A stretch of DNA of 64,000 nucleotides. Origin: Pseudomonas nitroreducens. GTDB lineage: Bacteria; Pseudomonadota; Gammaproteobacteria; Pseudomonadales; Pseudomonadaceae. The position numbers and the translations under genes are program-made. How positions within the stretch are numbered: position 1 is the first letter of the stretch; every line of letters starts with the position of its first letter. Positions 9,692-20,938 of this stretch are shown piece after piece. The notes below the pieces were generated by a model that was not told the DNA's origin, ran no database searches, and was given only the letters and a program-made list of their open reading frames with translations. Where the stretch lies: positions 1-64,000 of the forward strand of contig NZ_JALJXP010000014.1 of assembly GCF_024170165.1 (NCBI RefSeq), read 5' to 3'.

Positions 9692-12600
9692 ATGGAGCGC
9701 GCCGGCCGACTGTTCGCCACTTCCCTGCGCATCATCCTGGGCCTCCTGGCGCTGGGGCTGGTGTTGCTCGCGCTGTATGTCAGCCTTGGCCGGCAGCTGG
9801 TGCCGCTGGTGGCGGAGTACCGTGACGACCTGGCGCAGAAAGCCAGCGAGCAACTGGGCCTGCCGGTGGCCATTGGCGCGCTGGAGGGGCACTGGCGTGG
9901 TTTCAGCCCGATCATCGTGGTGCGCGATATCCAGTTGGGCGAGGGCAACGACTCCCTGCGCCTGGAACGGGTGCGCCTGACTCCGGACATCCTCGGCAGC
10001 GTGATGGCGCGCCAGCCGCGCATCGACAGCCTGGAACTGGAAGGCCTGCACCTGACCCTGCGCGAGGACGAGGACGGCAAGTGGCATGCCGACGGCCTGC
10101 CCAGCCGCGGCGGCGACACCGATCCACGCAAACTCATCGACCTGCTGCTGACTCCGCGTCGCCTGTCGCTGATGGACAGCCAACTGACCGTGCTGCCGCA
10201 GCAGGCCAACCCGCTGTCGCTGACCTACGTCGGCATGACCCTGCGCAGCAGCAGCCGCCAGCGTCTGGAGGCACGTCTCAGCCTGCCCGGCGGCGAGCCG
10301 GTGGCGGCGCGCCTGGAAACCCGCCTGAACCGTGACGACTGGGCGAAGAGTTCGGCCCAGTTGTACCTCAGCCTGCCGCAGGCCGACTGGGCCAAGTGGC
10401 TGCCCGAGCGCCTCACGGGTGCCTGGAAGCTGTCCCAGGCCAAGGCTGGCGGCGAGTTCTGGGCCACCATCGACAAGGGCGTGCCGGTGTCCGCGGTGGC
10501 GCGCCTGAACGCGCCGAAGATCGACGCGGCGCTGGGCGATCGCAAACCGGTGAGCCTGAGCGACCTGGGCGTCAGCCTGTTCTTCCAGCGGACTGGCGAC
10601 GATTTCGAGCTGCGCGTCGCCGATCTGGCGGCGAACCTCGGCGAAACCCGTTGGGGCGAAGTGGAACTGGAGCTGACTCGCCGCATGAAGGGCGAGGAAC
10701 ACTGGCAGCTGCGCGCCGACCGCCTTGACCTGACCCCGCTGGGGCCGGCCATTACTGCCCTGGCACCGCTGCCGGACAAGGCCATCGAGTGGCTCGACGG
10801 CCTCAAGCCGCAAGGTGTGCTGCACAACGTCAACTTCGATTACTGGCCGCAGCGCGAGGGTGCCGAGCGCGTTGCCTATGCCACCAACCTGGAGAAGGTC
10901 GGCGTCAGCGCCTTCCATGACGTGCCCGCCGTGGCCAATGTCGATGGCACCCTGCGCGGCGACCTGGAAGGCGGCACACTGGATGCCAACGCCCAGAACT
11001 TCATGCTTCACCTGGCAACCCTCTTCCCGGAGCCCTGGCACTACCGCACCGCACACACGCGCATGTTCTTCCAGCTCAACGACGAGGCCTTCACCCTCGG
11101 CAGCCACCTGATGCAGGTGGAAGGCGAGGAGGGCACCATCGCCGGCGACATGCTGATCCGCCTGATGCGCGACCCGGCGCAGGAGGACTACATGGACCTG
11201 CGTGTCGGCATGAGCAACGGCGATGCGCGCTACACGGGCAAGTACCTGCCGACCGTCATCCCGCAGATGAGCAAGGACCTGGCCGCCTGGCTCAAGGGCT
11301 CGATCAAGAGCGGTCGCATCGAGCAGGGGTATTTCCTCTGGCAGGGCTCGCTGCAGAAGGGCTCGGCGCCCGAAGCCCACGCCATGAGCCTGTATTTCAA
11401 GGTCCACGACGGCGTACTCGACTACCAGCCGGGCTGGCCCGGCCTGAGCAAGGCCGAGGGCGAGGTGCGGGTCGAGGACAGCGGCGTCAGCATCAACGCC
11501 AGCAGCGGGCAGATCCTCAACAGCCAGGTGCGCGATGTCTCGGTGGAGATTCCCCATTCGGAGCCGGGCGAAGTCGCTCATCTGCACGTGAATGGCGACA
11601 TCGACAGCAACCTCGTCGATGGCCTGAAGATCCTCCAGGATTCGCCGATCGGCGCGACCCATACCTTCGCCGGTTGGGAAGGCTCCGGCGATCTGAATGG
11701 TCACCTCAATCTCGACATTCCCCTGGCCAAGGGCGAGGCGAGCAAGGCACGGGTGATAGTCGACTTCGACACCGACAAGGCGAAGTTGAAGATCGCCAAG
11801 CCCGAGCTGAGCCTCGAACAGGTCAAGGGCAAGTTCCGCTACGACACCGACAGCGGCCTGAGCGGGCAGAACATTGCGGCTCAGGTACTGGGCGCTCGCG
11901 TCACCGGTAGCATTCGCGCCGAAGGCCGCAACGGCGTACCGCGTACGCGGGTGCTGGTGGGTGGCCAGGTGCCGGTCAAGTCCCTGCTCGAGTGGGGCAA
12001 GGTGCAGAAGCAGTTGCCGGTAGACGGGCGCATTCCCTTCCAGCTCAACCTGCTGCTCGACGGCAAGGACAGCCAGTTGCAGGTCGCCTCGAACCTGCAG
12101 GGCGTCACCATCGACCTGCCAGCGCCGCTGGGCAAGGCGGCGCAGGAGACCCGCGAGAGCGAGTGGCGCATGACCCTGGATGGCGCCGAACGGCGTTACT
12201 GGGCAACTTATGGCGACCGCGCCAGCCTGGCCTACGCCGCCCCGGTGGAGCAGCCGCTGGCCGGCCGTGGCGTACTGCGCCTGGGAGGCGATCCCGCCGT
12301 GCTGCCCAACTGGAGCGGCGTGCAGGTGCGCGGCAAGGTCGACGAGGTCGACGCCGACGCCTGGATGGCCGTCGCGAAGAAGTACTCCAACACCGGGGTC
12401 GAAGGCGCGGCTGGCCTGCTGCGCGGCGCGGACCTGCAGATCGGTCGCTTCAAGGGCTTCGGCCAGACCCTGGAAAACCTTACGCTGGATCTGGCGCGTG
12501 TCGACAACAGCTGGCAGGTCGGGCTGGTCAGCTCGCTGGTGTCCGGTAAGGTCACCCTGCCCGACAGCAAGGTGAAGCCGATCCAGATCGCCCTGGACCG

Positions 12601-13510
12601 CATCGACCTGCCCAAGGGCGAGGCCATCGATTCCGAGAAGGCGGTGGAAGCGCCGGACCCGCTGGCGAAGATCGACCCGCGTACCCTGCCACCGATGGAC
12701 GTGACCATTCGCCAGGTGCTGAAGGCTGGCAAGCCGGTCGGCGCCTGGAGCTTCAACGTGCGGCCGACGTCCACCGGCGTTGGCTTCAACGACGTGAAGC
12801 TGGACCTGCGCGGCCTGTCGGTGAAAGGCAACCTGCGCTGGGACGGCATGGAGGCCAGTGCCCGCAGTACCTTCCAGGGACAGCTCGACGGCAAGAACCT
12901 GGGCGACGTGCTCAAGGCCTGGGACTTCGCGCCCAGCGTGACCAGCGAGCGCTTCCGCGTGGACATCAACGGCAACTGGCCGGGTTCACCGGCGGCGCTG
13001 AACCTGCGGCGTTTCGGCGGCACCCTGGACGCCAGCCTGCGCAAGGGCCAGTTCGTCGAAGTGGAGGGCGGCGCCAATGCCCTGCGCGTCTTCGGCCTGC
13101 TCAACTTCAACGCCATCAACCGCCGCCTGCGCCTGGACTTTTCCGACCTGCTGGGCAAGGGGCTGAGCTACGACCGGGTGAAAGGTGTGCTCACCGCCAC
13201 CGACGGCGTCTACTTCACCCGCGAGCCGCTGCGCCTGGACGGCCCGTCGAGCAATCTGGAACTCAACGGCACCCTGGACCTGGCCCACGACCAGATCGAC
13301 GCCAAGCTGCTGGTGACCCTGCCGGTGACCAATAACCTGCCGCTGGCGGCACTGATCGTTGGCGCGCCGGCCATTGGTGGTGCGCTGTTCGTGGTGGACA
13401 AACTGCTGGGCGACAAGGTCGCGCGCTTCGCCAGTGTGCAGTACAGCGTCAAGGGCCCGTGGCAGAGCCCGACCATCGCTTTCGAGAAACCTTTCGAAAA
13501 GCCTCATTGA
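9692..13510 (+). CDS. yhdP: YhdP-family AsmA-like envelope protein
   Basis: A 1272-residue protein with one N-terminal membrane anchor (about residues 12-34, IILGLLALGLVLLALYV) and a very long periplasmic beta-repeat body ending in an AsmA_2-type segment. YhdP, TamB and YdbH are thought to form hydrophobic grooves that carry phospholipids to the outer membrane. Length agrees with E. coli YhdP (about 1266). The order rng-yhdP-(nitrilase)-tldD is conserved. It follows rng after 158 non-coding bases in which I see no strong promoter. Confidence 0.93.
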   Translation: MERAGRLFATSLRIILGLLALGLVLLALYVSLGRQLVPLVAEYRDDLAQKASEQLGLPVAIGALEGHWRGFSPIIVVRDIQLGEGNDSLRLERVRLTPDILGSVMARQPRIDSLELEGLHLTLREDEDGKWHADGLPSRGGDTDPRKLIDLLLTPRRLSLMDSQLTVLPQQANPLSLTYVGMTLRSSSRQRLEARLSLPGGEPVAARLETRLNRDDWAKSSAQLYLSLPQADWAKWLPERLTGAWKLSQAKAGGEFWATIDKGVPVSAVARLNAPKIDAALGDRKPVSLSDLGVSLFFQRTGDDFELRVADLAANLGETRWGEVELELTRRMKGEEHWQLRADRLDLTPLGPAITALAPLPDKAIEWLDGLKPQGVLHNVNFDYWPQREGAERVAYATNLEKVGVSAFHDVPAVANVDGTLRGDLEGGTLDANAQNFMLHLATLFPEPWHYRTAHTRMFFQLNDEAFTLGSHLMQVEGEEGTIAGDMLIRLMRDPAQEDYMDLRVGMSNGDARYTGKYLPTVIPQMSKDLAAWLKGSIKSGRIEQGYFLWQGSLQKGSAPEAHAMSLYFKVHDGVLDYQPGWPGLSKAEGEVRVEDSGVSINASSGQILNSQVRDVSVEIPHSEPGEVAHLHVNGDIDSNLVDGLKILQDSPIGATHTFAGWEGSGDLNGHLNLDIPLAKGEASKARVIVDFDTDKAKLKIAKPELSLEQVKGKFRYDTDSGLSGQNIAAQVLGARVTGSIRAEGRNGVPRTRVLVGGQVPVKSLLEWGKVQKQLPVDGRIPFQLNLLLDGKDSQLQVASNLQGVTIDLPAPLGKAAQETRESEWRMTLDGAERRYWATYGDRASLAYAAPVEQPLAGRGVLRLGGDPAVLPNWSGVQVRGKVDEVDADAWMAVAKKYSNTGVEGAAGLLRGADLQIGRFKGFGQTLENLTLDLARVDNSWQVGLVSSLVSGKVTLPDSKVKPIQIALDRIDLPKGEAIDSEKAVEAPDPLAKIDPRTLPPMDVTIRQVLKAGKPVGAWSFNVRPTSTGVGFNDVKLDLRGLSVKGNLRWDGMEASARSTFQGQLDGKNLGDVLKAWDFAPSVTSERFRVDINGNWPGSPAALNLRRFGGTLDASLRKGQFVEVEGGANALRVFGLLNFNAINRRLRLDFSDLLGKGLSYDRVKGVLTATDGVYFTREPLRLDGPSSNLELNGTLDLAHDQIDAKLLVTLPVTNNLPLAALIVGAPAIGGALFVVDKLLGDKVARFASVQYSVKGPWQSPTIAFEKPFEKPH

Positions 13511-13577
13511 GCCCCTCAATCGAGCACAAAGCCCGGGCTTCAGTTAGCATGAAACCCAGACACCGACGGAGCTCAGC

Positions 13578-14426
13578 ATGTCCATTGCCGTCATCCAGAT
13601 GGTCAGCCAGGACGATGTCCTGGCCAATCTCGCCGCCGCCCGTCGCCTGCTCGCGCAGGCCGCCGAGGGCGGCGCGCGCCTCGCCGTACTACCGGAAAAC
13701 TTCGCCGCCATGGGCCGCCGTGATCTCGCGGACATCGGTCGTGCCGAAGCCCAGGGCAGCGGGCCGATCCTGCCCTGGTTGAAAAGCACCGCCCGCGACC
13801 TCAGGTTGTGGATAGTCGCCGGCACCCTGCCGCTGCCGCCCGAAGGCCAACCGGACGCGAAGGCCAACGCCTGTTCGCTGCTGGTGGACGAGCGTGGCGA
13901 AGTGGCGGCGCGCTACGACAAGCTGCACCTGTTCGACGTGGACGTCGCCGACGCCCGTGGCCGTTATCGCGAGTCGGATGACTACGCCTTCGGCCAGCGC
14001 GTGGTGATGGCGGATACGCCGGTCGGGCGCCTGGGCATGACGGTCTGCTACGACCTGCGCTTCCCCGAGCTCTACACCGCGCTGCGTGAAGCCGGTGCCG
14101 AACTGATCAGCGCCCCGGCAGCTTTCACCGCGGTGACCGGCGCGGCGCACTGGGAAATCCTCGTCCGCTCACGCGCCATCGAGACGCAGTGCTACCTGCT
14201 GGCGGCCGGGCAGGGTGGTACCCACCCCAAAGGACGGGAAACCTGGGGCCAGTCGGCCATCGTCGACCCCTGGGGGCGTATCCTGGCCGAACAGGCCAAG
14301 GGCGAGGCCGTGCTGCTGGCCGAGCGCGACAGCGAGGAACAGGCGGCAGTCCGGCAGCGAATGCCGATTGCCCGGCACAGAAGATTTTTCCCGCCGGTCG
14401 AACCTCGACCGGCGCGTACGGAGTGA
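13578..14426 (+). CDS. Nitrilase-superfamily carbon-nitrogen hydrolase (Nit1-like)
   Basis: A 282-residue single-domain amidohydrolase. The catalytic triad is visible: Glu40 in LAVLPENF, Lys115 in [11 protein letters not shown] and Cys157 in [13 protein letters not shown]. The KLHLFDVDV stretch and overall length match the Nit1/NitA branch, whose known members hydrolyse deaminated glutathione made by side reactions of transaminases. The substrate is inferred from this family resemblance. The stop codon is two bases before tldD, so the two are co-transcribed. Confidence 0.88.
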   Translation: MSIAVIQMVSQDDVLANLAAARRLLAQAAEGGARLAVLPENFAAMGRRDLADIGRAEAQGSGPILPWLKSTARDLRLWIVAGTLPLPPEGQPDAKANACSLLVDERGEVAARYDKLHLFDVDVADARGRYRESDDYAFGQRVVMADTPVGRLGMTVCYDLRFPELYTALREAGAELISAPAAFTAVTGAAHWEILVRSRAIETQCYLLAAGQGGTHPKGRETWGQSAIVDPWGRILAEQAKGEAVLLAERDSEEQAAVRQRMPIARHRRFFPPVEPRPARTE

Positions 14427-14428
14427 AT

Positions 14429-15871
14429 ATGAGCGAACTGTTGTCATCCGTCAGTCAGCACCTGCTGGCCCCCGGTGGTCTGGATATCGACCAGCTGTCG
14501 CCGATCCTGCACGAGCTGAGCGGCCCCGGCATCGACGCCGCCGACCTGTACTTCCAGAGCCAGGTCTCCGAGTCCTGGATGCTGGAGGACGGCATCGTCA
14601 AGGAAGGCAGCTTCCACATGGACCAGGGCGTCGGCGTGCGTGCGCAGTCCGGTGAGAAAACCGGCTTCGCCTACAGCAACGCGATCAATCATGAAGCGCT
14701 GATCCAGGCCGCCCGCGCTGCCCGCTCGATTTCCCGTGCCGGGCAGAACGGCAAGGTACAGGCCTTCCAGGCCGTGGTACCGACCCGCCTCTACGCCGGC
14801 GAGAATCCGCTGGACGTGATGAGCCGCGCCGAGAAGGTGGAGCTGCTGCAGAAGATCGATGCTGCCACCCGCGCCCTCGATCCGCGCATCCAGCAGGTCA
14901 CTGTCAGCCTCGCCGGCGTCTGGGACCAGGTGCTGATCGCCGCGGCGGACGGTTCGCTGGCCGCGGATATCCGCCCGTTGGTGCGCTTCAACGTCAGCGT
15001 CATCGTCGAGCAGAACGGCCGCCGCGAGCGCGGTGGTCACGGCGGTGGCGGGCGCACCGATTACCAGTATTTCCTCCAGGAAGACCGTGCCATGAGCTAC
15101 GCCCGCGAGGCGCTGCGCCAGGCTCTGGTCAACCTCGAAGCGGTACCCGCCCCGGCCGGCAGCCTGCCGGTGGTGATGGGCGCCGGCTGGTCCGGCGTGC
15201 TGCTGCACGAAGCCGTGGGCCACGGCCTGGAAGGCGACTTCAACCGCAAGGGCAGCTCCAACTACAGCGGGCGCATCGGCGAGAAAGTCGCTTCCAGCCT
15301 GTGCACCATCGTCGACGACGGCACCATCGCCGGTCGCCGCGGTTCGCTGTCGGTGGACGACGAAGGCACGCCGACCAACTGCAACGTGCTGATCGAGAAC
15401 GGCATCCTCAAGGGCTACATGCAGGACAAGCTCAACGCCCGCCTGATGGGCGTGGCGCGCACTGGCAATGGCCGTCGCGAGTCCTACGCGCACCTGCCGA
15501 TGCCGCGCATGACCAACACCTACATGCTGGCCGGGCAGAGCGATCCGCAGGAAATCATCGCCAGCGTCGAGCGCGGCATCTACTGCGCGAACCTCGGCGG
15601 CGGCCAGGTGGACATCACCAGCGGCAAGTTCGTCTTCGCCACCAGTGAGGCCTACCTGATCGAGAACGGCAAGATCACTCGCCCGGTGAAGGGCGCGACG
15701 CTGATCGGCAACGGTCCGGAAGTGATGAGCCGGGTGTCCATGGTCGGCAACGACCTGGCGCTGGACAGCGGCGTGGGCACCTGCGGCAAGGACGGCCAGT
15801 CCGTGCCGGTCGGTGTCGGGCAGCCGACCCTGAAGATCGACGCGATCACCGTCGGCGGCACGGGCGGCTGA
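14429..15871 (+). CDS. tldD: Metalloprotease TldD
   Basis: Catalytic subunit of the TldD/TldE (PmbA) heterodimer, 480 residues, which degrades unfolded peptides and matures some modified peptides such as microcins. The zinc motif [12 protein letters not shown] starts at His260 (HExxxH), and the [18 protein letters not shown] region follows near the C-terminus. The ATG at 14429 gives the standard length; open frame upstream of it overlaps the nitrilase gene. Its partner pmbA is close by at 16553, with darP on the other strand between them. Confidence 0.96.
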   Translation: MSELLSSVSQHLLAPGGLDIDQLSPILHELSGPGIDAADLYFQSQVSESWMLEDGIVKEGSFHMDQGVGVRAQSGEKTGFAYSNAINHEALIQAARAARSISRAGQNGKVQAFQAVVPTRLYAGENPLDVMSRAEKVELLQKIDAATRALDPRIQQVTVSLAGVWDQVLIAAADGSLAADIRPLVRFNVSVIVEQNGRRERGGHGGGGRTDYQYFLQEDRAMSYAREALRQALVNLEAVPAPAGSLPVVMGAGWSGVLLHEAVGHGLEGDFNRKGSSNYSGRIGEKVASSLCTIVDDGTIAGRRGSLSVDDEGTPTNCNVLIENGILKGYMQDKLNARLMGVARTGNGRRESYAHLPMPRMTNTYMLAGQSDPQEIIASVERGIYCANLGGGQVDITSGKFVFATSEAYLIENGKITRPVKGATLIGNGPEVMSRVSMVGNDLALDSGVGTCGKDGQSVPVGVGQPTLKIDAITVGGTGG

Positions 15872-15911
15872 GGCCGTTGCCGGTGGGGCTGGAAGCGCGG
15901 GACGCGGCTGC

Positions 15912-16436
15912 TCAGCGCAGGCCGCGTTTCAGTTCGTCCAGCTCGCGGATGTACTTGAAGATCTTCCGCGCGGCGGCCGGAGGCTTGTTGTGAGCGGCCT
16001 CGTGCTGGGCGTGGCGGATCAGCTGCAGCAGATGCTGGCGGTCGCTTTCCGGGTATTCGCCGAAGAAGGCCGACAGCGCCGCGTCACCCCCGGTGATCAG
16101 GTGGTCGCGCCAGCGCTCCAGGGCGTGGAAGCGTTCGTTGTACTGGCGGGTGGAGGTGTCTACCTGCTCCAGCAGGGCGAGGATGGCCTCGACGTCCTGG
16201 TCGCGCATCAGCTTGCCGATGAACTGCCGGTGGCGTTTCTTGGCGGCGTTGGCCTTGTGCTTGGGAGCTTCTTCCAGTGCGCGGCGCAGCGGGTCGGTGA
16301 GCGGCATGCGGTCGAGCATGTCGGCCTTGAGCGTGGTCAGGCGCTCGCCGAGTTCCTGCAGCGCGTGCATTTCGCGTTTTACTTGCGACTTGCTCTTCTC
16401 ATCGAAGGACGAGTCGTCATCGTGAATTTCAGCCAT
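15912..16436 (-). CDS. darP: Ribosome biogenesis factor DarP (YjgA)
   Basis: A 174-residue helical, highly charged protein of the YjgA/DUF615 family, which binds late 50S assembly intermediates. Recognised by the N-terminal block [20 protein letters not shown] and the central [17 protein letters not shown] and [14 protein letters not shown] stretches. The ATG at 16436 ([15 protein letters not shown]) is chosen; open frame further upstream would run into the pmbA leader. It is transcribed against tldD and pmbA, so its 3' end faces tldD. Confidence 0.93.
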   Translation of the reverse strand: MAEIHDDDSSFDEKSKSQVKREMHALQELGERLTTLKADMLDRMPLTDPLRRALEEAPKHKANAAKKRHRQFIGKLMRDQDVEAILALLEQVDTSTRQYNERFHALERWRDHLITGGDAALSAFFGEYPESDRQHLLQLIRHAQHEAAHNKPPAAARKIFKYIRELDELKRGLR

Positions 16437-16552
16437 GGCGGGGGTCTCGTTGAAAACGCCGCCATGATAACGAGTCAGGGGCCGCTTGTCCGGCCCGCGC
16501 CGGTCGCCGCCGCCTGATGGCGGGGCCGGACCATGAACAGGAGAGGCATGCA

Positions 16553-17902
16553 ATGAGCGAACACAACCCGGCAGTGAGCCCGGAGGTCCTTCCCGAGCTG
16601 CGCGAGCAGGTCGAGCGGATCATCGCCGAGGCCACCCGGCAGGGCGCCAGCGCCTGCGAGGTGGCGGTGTCGGTGGAGCAGGGGCTGTCGACCTCGGTGC
16701 GCCAGGGTGAAGTCGAGACCGTCGAGTTCAACCGCGACCAGGGCTTCGGCATCACCCTCTACGTCGGCCAGCGCAAGGGCTCGGCGAGCACCTCGGCGAC
16801 CGGCGCGGACGCCATCCGCGAGACCGTGGCGGCGGCGCTGGCGATTGCCAAGCACGCCTCCGAAGACGATTGCGCCGGCCTGGCCGATCCGGCGCTGATG
16901 GCCCGCGACCTGCCGGACCTGGACCTTTACCACGGCTGGTCAATCACCCCCGACCAGGCCATCGAGCGCGCGCTGGCCTGCGAGGCCGCCGCGTTCGCCA
17001 CCGACAAGCGCGTCACCAAGGCCGACGGCACCACGCTGAATACCCACCAGGGCTGCCGCGTCTACGGCAACAGCCACGGCTTCGTCGGCGGTTACGCCAG
17101 CACCCGCCACAGCCTGAGCTGCGTGATGATCGCCGAGCTGGAAGGGCAGATGCAGCGCGACTACTGGTACGACGTGAACCGTCGTGGCGAGCTGCTGGCC
17201 ACGCCCGAGTCCATCGGCCGCCGCGCTGCCGAGCGCGCCGCCAGCCGCCTGGGCGCGCGCCCGGTGCCGACCGCCGAAGTGCCGGTGCTGTTCGCCCCGG
17301 AAGTCGCGGTGGGTCTGTTCGGGCACTTCCTCGGCGCCATCTCCGGCGGCAGCCTGTACCGCAAGTCGTCCTTCCTCGAAGGCGCACTGGGCCAGCGGCT
17401 GTTCCCGGAATGGCTGACCCTGGACGAACGCCCGCTGCTGCGCGGTGCGCTGGGCAGCGCCTCGTTCGACAACGACGGCCTGGCGACCTACGCCAAGCCC
17501 TTCGTCGAGGGCGGCGATCTGGTGTCGTATGTGCTCGGCACTTACTCCGGTCGCAAACTGGGCATGCCCAGCACGGCCAACTCCGGCGGCGTGCACAACC
17601 TGTTCGTCAGCCATGGCGACGAAGACCAGGCCGCCCTGATCCGTCGCATGGGCCGGGGCCTGCTGGTCACCGAGCTGATGGGGCAGGGCGTCAACCTGGT
17701 GACCGGCGACTACTCCCGTGGCGCTGGCGGCTACTGGGTCGAGAACGGCGAAATCCAGTTTCCGGTGCAGGAAGTCACCATCGCCGCCAACCTGCGCGAT
17801 CTGTTCCGCAACATCGTCGCCATCGGCAACGACGTGGAGTACCGCGGCAACCTGCACACCGGCTCGGTGCTCATCGAAAAGATGATGGTCGCCGGCAACT
17901 GA
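16553..17902 (+). CDS. pmbA: Metalloprotease regulator PmbA/TldE
   Basis: Non-catalytic half of the TldD/TldE peptidase, 449 residues. It shares the TldD fold but has no HExxxH helix; the equivalent stretch reads [13 protein letters not shown]-like ([14 protein letters not shown]). The C-terminal part [21 protein letters not shown] is the family hallmark. ATG at 16553 follows AGGAG at 16539-16543. A two-codon reading frame, ATG-CAA-TGA at 16548-16556, overlaps this start. Confidence 0.95.
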   Translation: MSEHNPAVSPEVLPELREQVERIIAEATRQGASACEVAVSVEQGLSTSVRQGEVETVEFNRDQGFGITLYVGQRKGSASTSATGADAIRETVAAALAIAKHASEDDCAGLADPALMARDLPDLDLYHGWSITPDQAIERALACEAAAFATDKRVTKADGTTLNTHQGCRVYGNSHGFVGGYASTRHSLSCVMIAELEGQMQRDYWYDVNRRGELLATPESIGRRAAERAASRLGARPVPTAEVPVLFAPEVAVGLFGHFLGAISGGSLYRKSSFLEGALGQRLFPEWLTLDERPLLRGALGSASFDNDGLATYAKPFVEGGDLVSYVLGTYSGRKLGMPSTANSGGVHNLFVSHGDEDQAALIRRMGRGLLVTELMGQGVNLVTGDYSRGAGGYWVENGEIQFPVQEVTIAANLRDLFRNIVAIGNDVEYRGNLHTGSVLIEKMMVAGN

Positions 17903-17967
17903 TCCAGCGGCCGCGGCCCCGCTGGCCGCGGCTTTCAGCCCTTCTTCAATTCCCTTCTCCAGACGAA

Positions 17968-18004
17968 CCGCCCAGCGCATTGCGTTCGGGCGGCTTGTTT
18001 TTTT
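17968..18004 (+). terminator. Rho-independent terminator after pmbA
   Basis: Stem CCGCCC (17968-17973) / GGGCGG (17988-17993) with an inner CGC/GCG pairing, followed by TTGTTTTTTT. The T-rich tail overlaps the predicted -35 of the fagA promoter. Confidence 0.75.
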
Positions 18005-18036
18005 GATCTTCGCAAACAATAATCAATCTCATTATC
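17995..18036 (+). promoter_or_regulatory. fagA operon promoter with overlapping Fur box
   Basis: Predicted -35 TTGTTT (17995-18000), 17-bp spacer, -10 AATAAT (18018-18023). The -10 is the left part of AATAATCAATCTCATTATC at 18018-18036, which matches the 19-bp Fur consensus (GATAATGATAATCATTATC) at 14 positions. Fur-Fe would cover the -10, so the operon should be on when iron is scarce. The leader would be only about 20 bases. Confidence 0.7.
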
Positions 18037-18051
18037 GATTGAGGGATTGCC

Positions 18052-18427
18052 ATGTTTGCCGAAGTCGACAGCTCGATCACTGACCGCTGGTACCGCCTGG
18101 GCACCCGCATCCGCTGCGCCCTGGAGCCGAATGAGCCGCGTCTGGTCGAGCAATACCTCGGCGAAGCGCGCTACCTGGCGGCCTGGGAGCCGGTACCGGC
18201 CTGGCGCCTGTTCGAGAAGTGCTTCGCGCTGCTGCTCGACAGCAGCCGCGACATCGCGCTGCCCTGGCATTGGCGCGTGCTCTGCCTGGATCACGCCTAT
18301 CTCCCGCTGCGTGAACTGCAACGCCTGGCGACCTCGACCGCCCAGCGCCAACGTCTGTGCCTGCTGGCCCGGCGTATGGCGCAGCAGGAGATGGCGCCTT
18401 CCCTGAGACTGCAAGAAGGAATCGAGA

Positions 18428-18435
<8 letters not shown>
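18052..18435 (+). CDS. fagA: Fur-associated protein FagA
   Basis: A 127-residue protein of unknown function, the first gene of the iron-repressed fagA-fumC-orf-sodA operon described in P. aeruginosa. It is rich in Arg, Leu and Trp, lacks a signal peptide and membrane segments, and shows no catalytic motif I recognise. Start ATG 18052 is preceded by GAGGGA. It overlaps fumC by 8 bases, so the two are translationally coupled. Assignment rests on position and on the Fur box directly upstream. Confidence 0.85.
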
Positions 18436-19804
<1,369 letters not shown>

Positions 19805-19833
19805 GTCCGCCCCACCCGCTGGAGGAACCTGCC

Positions 19834-20283
19834 ATGCGTCATTGGCAACGCACCATCGAACTGGGCAACCGCTGCTTCATTCGTCAGGAACTGATCGATG
19901 CCCGTGAGCACTACCTCCACGCCCTGGCGCTGGCGCAGGTGCTGCTGGATCGCTGGCACGACGCCGAGGAAGCGGTGATGGCCTTCGTCATCTCCCACCA
20001 CAACCTCGGCGATCTGCACCTGCAGCTGGGCCAGCCGGAAGAGACCGCCGAGTACCTCTGCGCCTGCCACGAACGGCTGCTCGCGCTGGGTGAAGACCTG
20101 CGCAAATGCTCGGATCTGCGCGCCGCGGCGGTTCAGCACAGCCGCCGTACCTACGTCGAACTGCTGAACTTCATCGGCGAACACGGCACCTACCCGCGCA
20201 CCCAGCGCCTGCTGCGCCGCCAGGGCGCGGTGGAGCTGCGTCCGGGGTTGTTTACCGCCGTGCATTCAATGCGCTACCACTGA
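19834..20283 (+). CDS. Conserved protein of the fagA-sodA operon, function unknown
   Basis: A 149-residue helical protein corresponding in position to PA4469. I recognise no named domain. The run of amphipathic helices (ELGNRCFIRQELIDAREHYL, LQVLLDRWHDAEEAVMAFVI-like, HHNLGDLHLQLGQPEETAEY) resembles tetratricopeptide repeats at residues 1-75. Several Cys and His residues (NRCF, HHN, LCACH, KCSD) could bind a metal, but no clear motif exists. It lies between fumC and sodA with a GGAGGA ribosome site, so it is iron-repressed with them. Role unknown; a manganese or iron-sparing function would be a guess. Confidence 0.75.
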   Translation: MRHWQRTIELGNRCFIRQELIDAREHYLHALALAQVLLDRWHDAEEAVMAFVISHHNLGDLHLQLGQPEETAEYLCACHERLLALGEDLRKCSDLRAAAVQHSRRTYVELLNFIGEHGTYPRTQRLLRRQGAVELRPGLFTAVHSMRYH

Positions 20284-20295
20284 GAAGGTTCGAAG

Positions 20296-20922
20296 ATGCC
20301 CCACGTCCTGCCTGCCTTGCCCTACGCCTACGACGCCCTGGAACCGCACATCGATGCGCAGACCATGGAAATCCACCACAGCAAGCACCACCAGACCTAC
20401 ATCAACAACCTCAATGCCGCGCTGGAAGGCACTGAGTTTGCCGAAGTGCCGGTGGAGCAGTTGCTGCAGAAGTTAGACAGCCTACCGGCCGCCCTGCGCG
20501 GGCCGGTGATCAACAATGGCGGCGGCCACGCCAACCATTCGCTGTTCTGGACCGTGATGGCGCCGGACGGCGGCGGCCAGCCGCAGGCCGAGCTGCGCCA
20601 GGCGATAGATGCCGAGCTGGGTGGGTACGACGCCTTCTGCCAGGCCTTTACCAAGGCTGCGCTGACCCGTTTCGGCAGCGGCTGGGCCTGGCTGAGTGTC
20701 GATCCGCAGGGGCGGCTGCTCGTCGAGAGCAGCGGGAACCAGGACAGCCCGCTGATGCAGGGCAACCTGCCGATCCTCGGCCTGGATGTCTGGGAGCACG
20801 CCTATTACCTGCGCTACCAGAACCGCCGGCCGGAATACATAGCGGCTTTCTATAACGTGGTCGCCTGGCCGGAGGTGCTGCGCCGCTACCGTGTGGCGCA
20901 GCAGGCACGGGGTAAAGGATGA
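20296..20922 (+). CDS. sodA: Manganese superoxide dismutase
   Basis: Cytoplasmic Mn-SOD, 208 residues, the sodM/sodA homologue. Metal ligands are His27 (EIHHSKHH), His82 ([10 protein letters not shown]), Asp165 and His169 (DVWEHAYY). [10 protein letters not shown] is of the Mn-type rather than Fe-type form. As the last Fur-controlled enzyme of the operon it replaces Fe-SOD when iron is limiting. It is 12 bases after the unknown gene and 16 before the ZIP transporter. Confidence 0.95.
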   Translation: MPHVLPALPYAYDALEPHIDAQTMEIHHSKHHQTYINNLNAALEGTEFAEVPVEQLLQKLDSLPAALRGPVINNGGGHANHSLFWTVMAPDGGGQPQAELRQAIDAELGGYDAFCQAFTKAALTRFGSGWAWLSVDPQGRLLVESSGNQDSPLMQGNLPILGLDVWEHAYYLRYQNRRPEYIAAFYNVVAWPEVLRRYRVAQQARGKG

Positions 20923-20938
20923 AACCGAAGGCGGCAGC

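Noticed and set aside
9668-11704. 678-residue antisense frame inside yhdP
   Set aside because: Same GC artefact; composition (Gln, His, Ala, Val) is that of an antisense frame, and yhdP is continuous across it.
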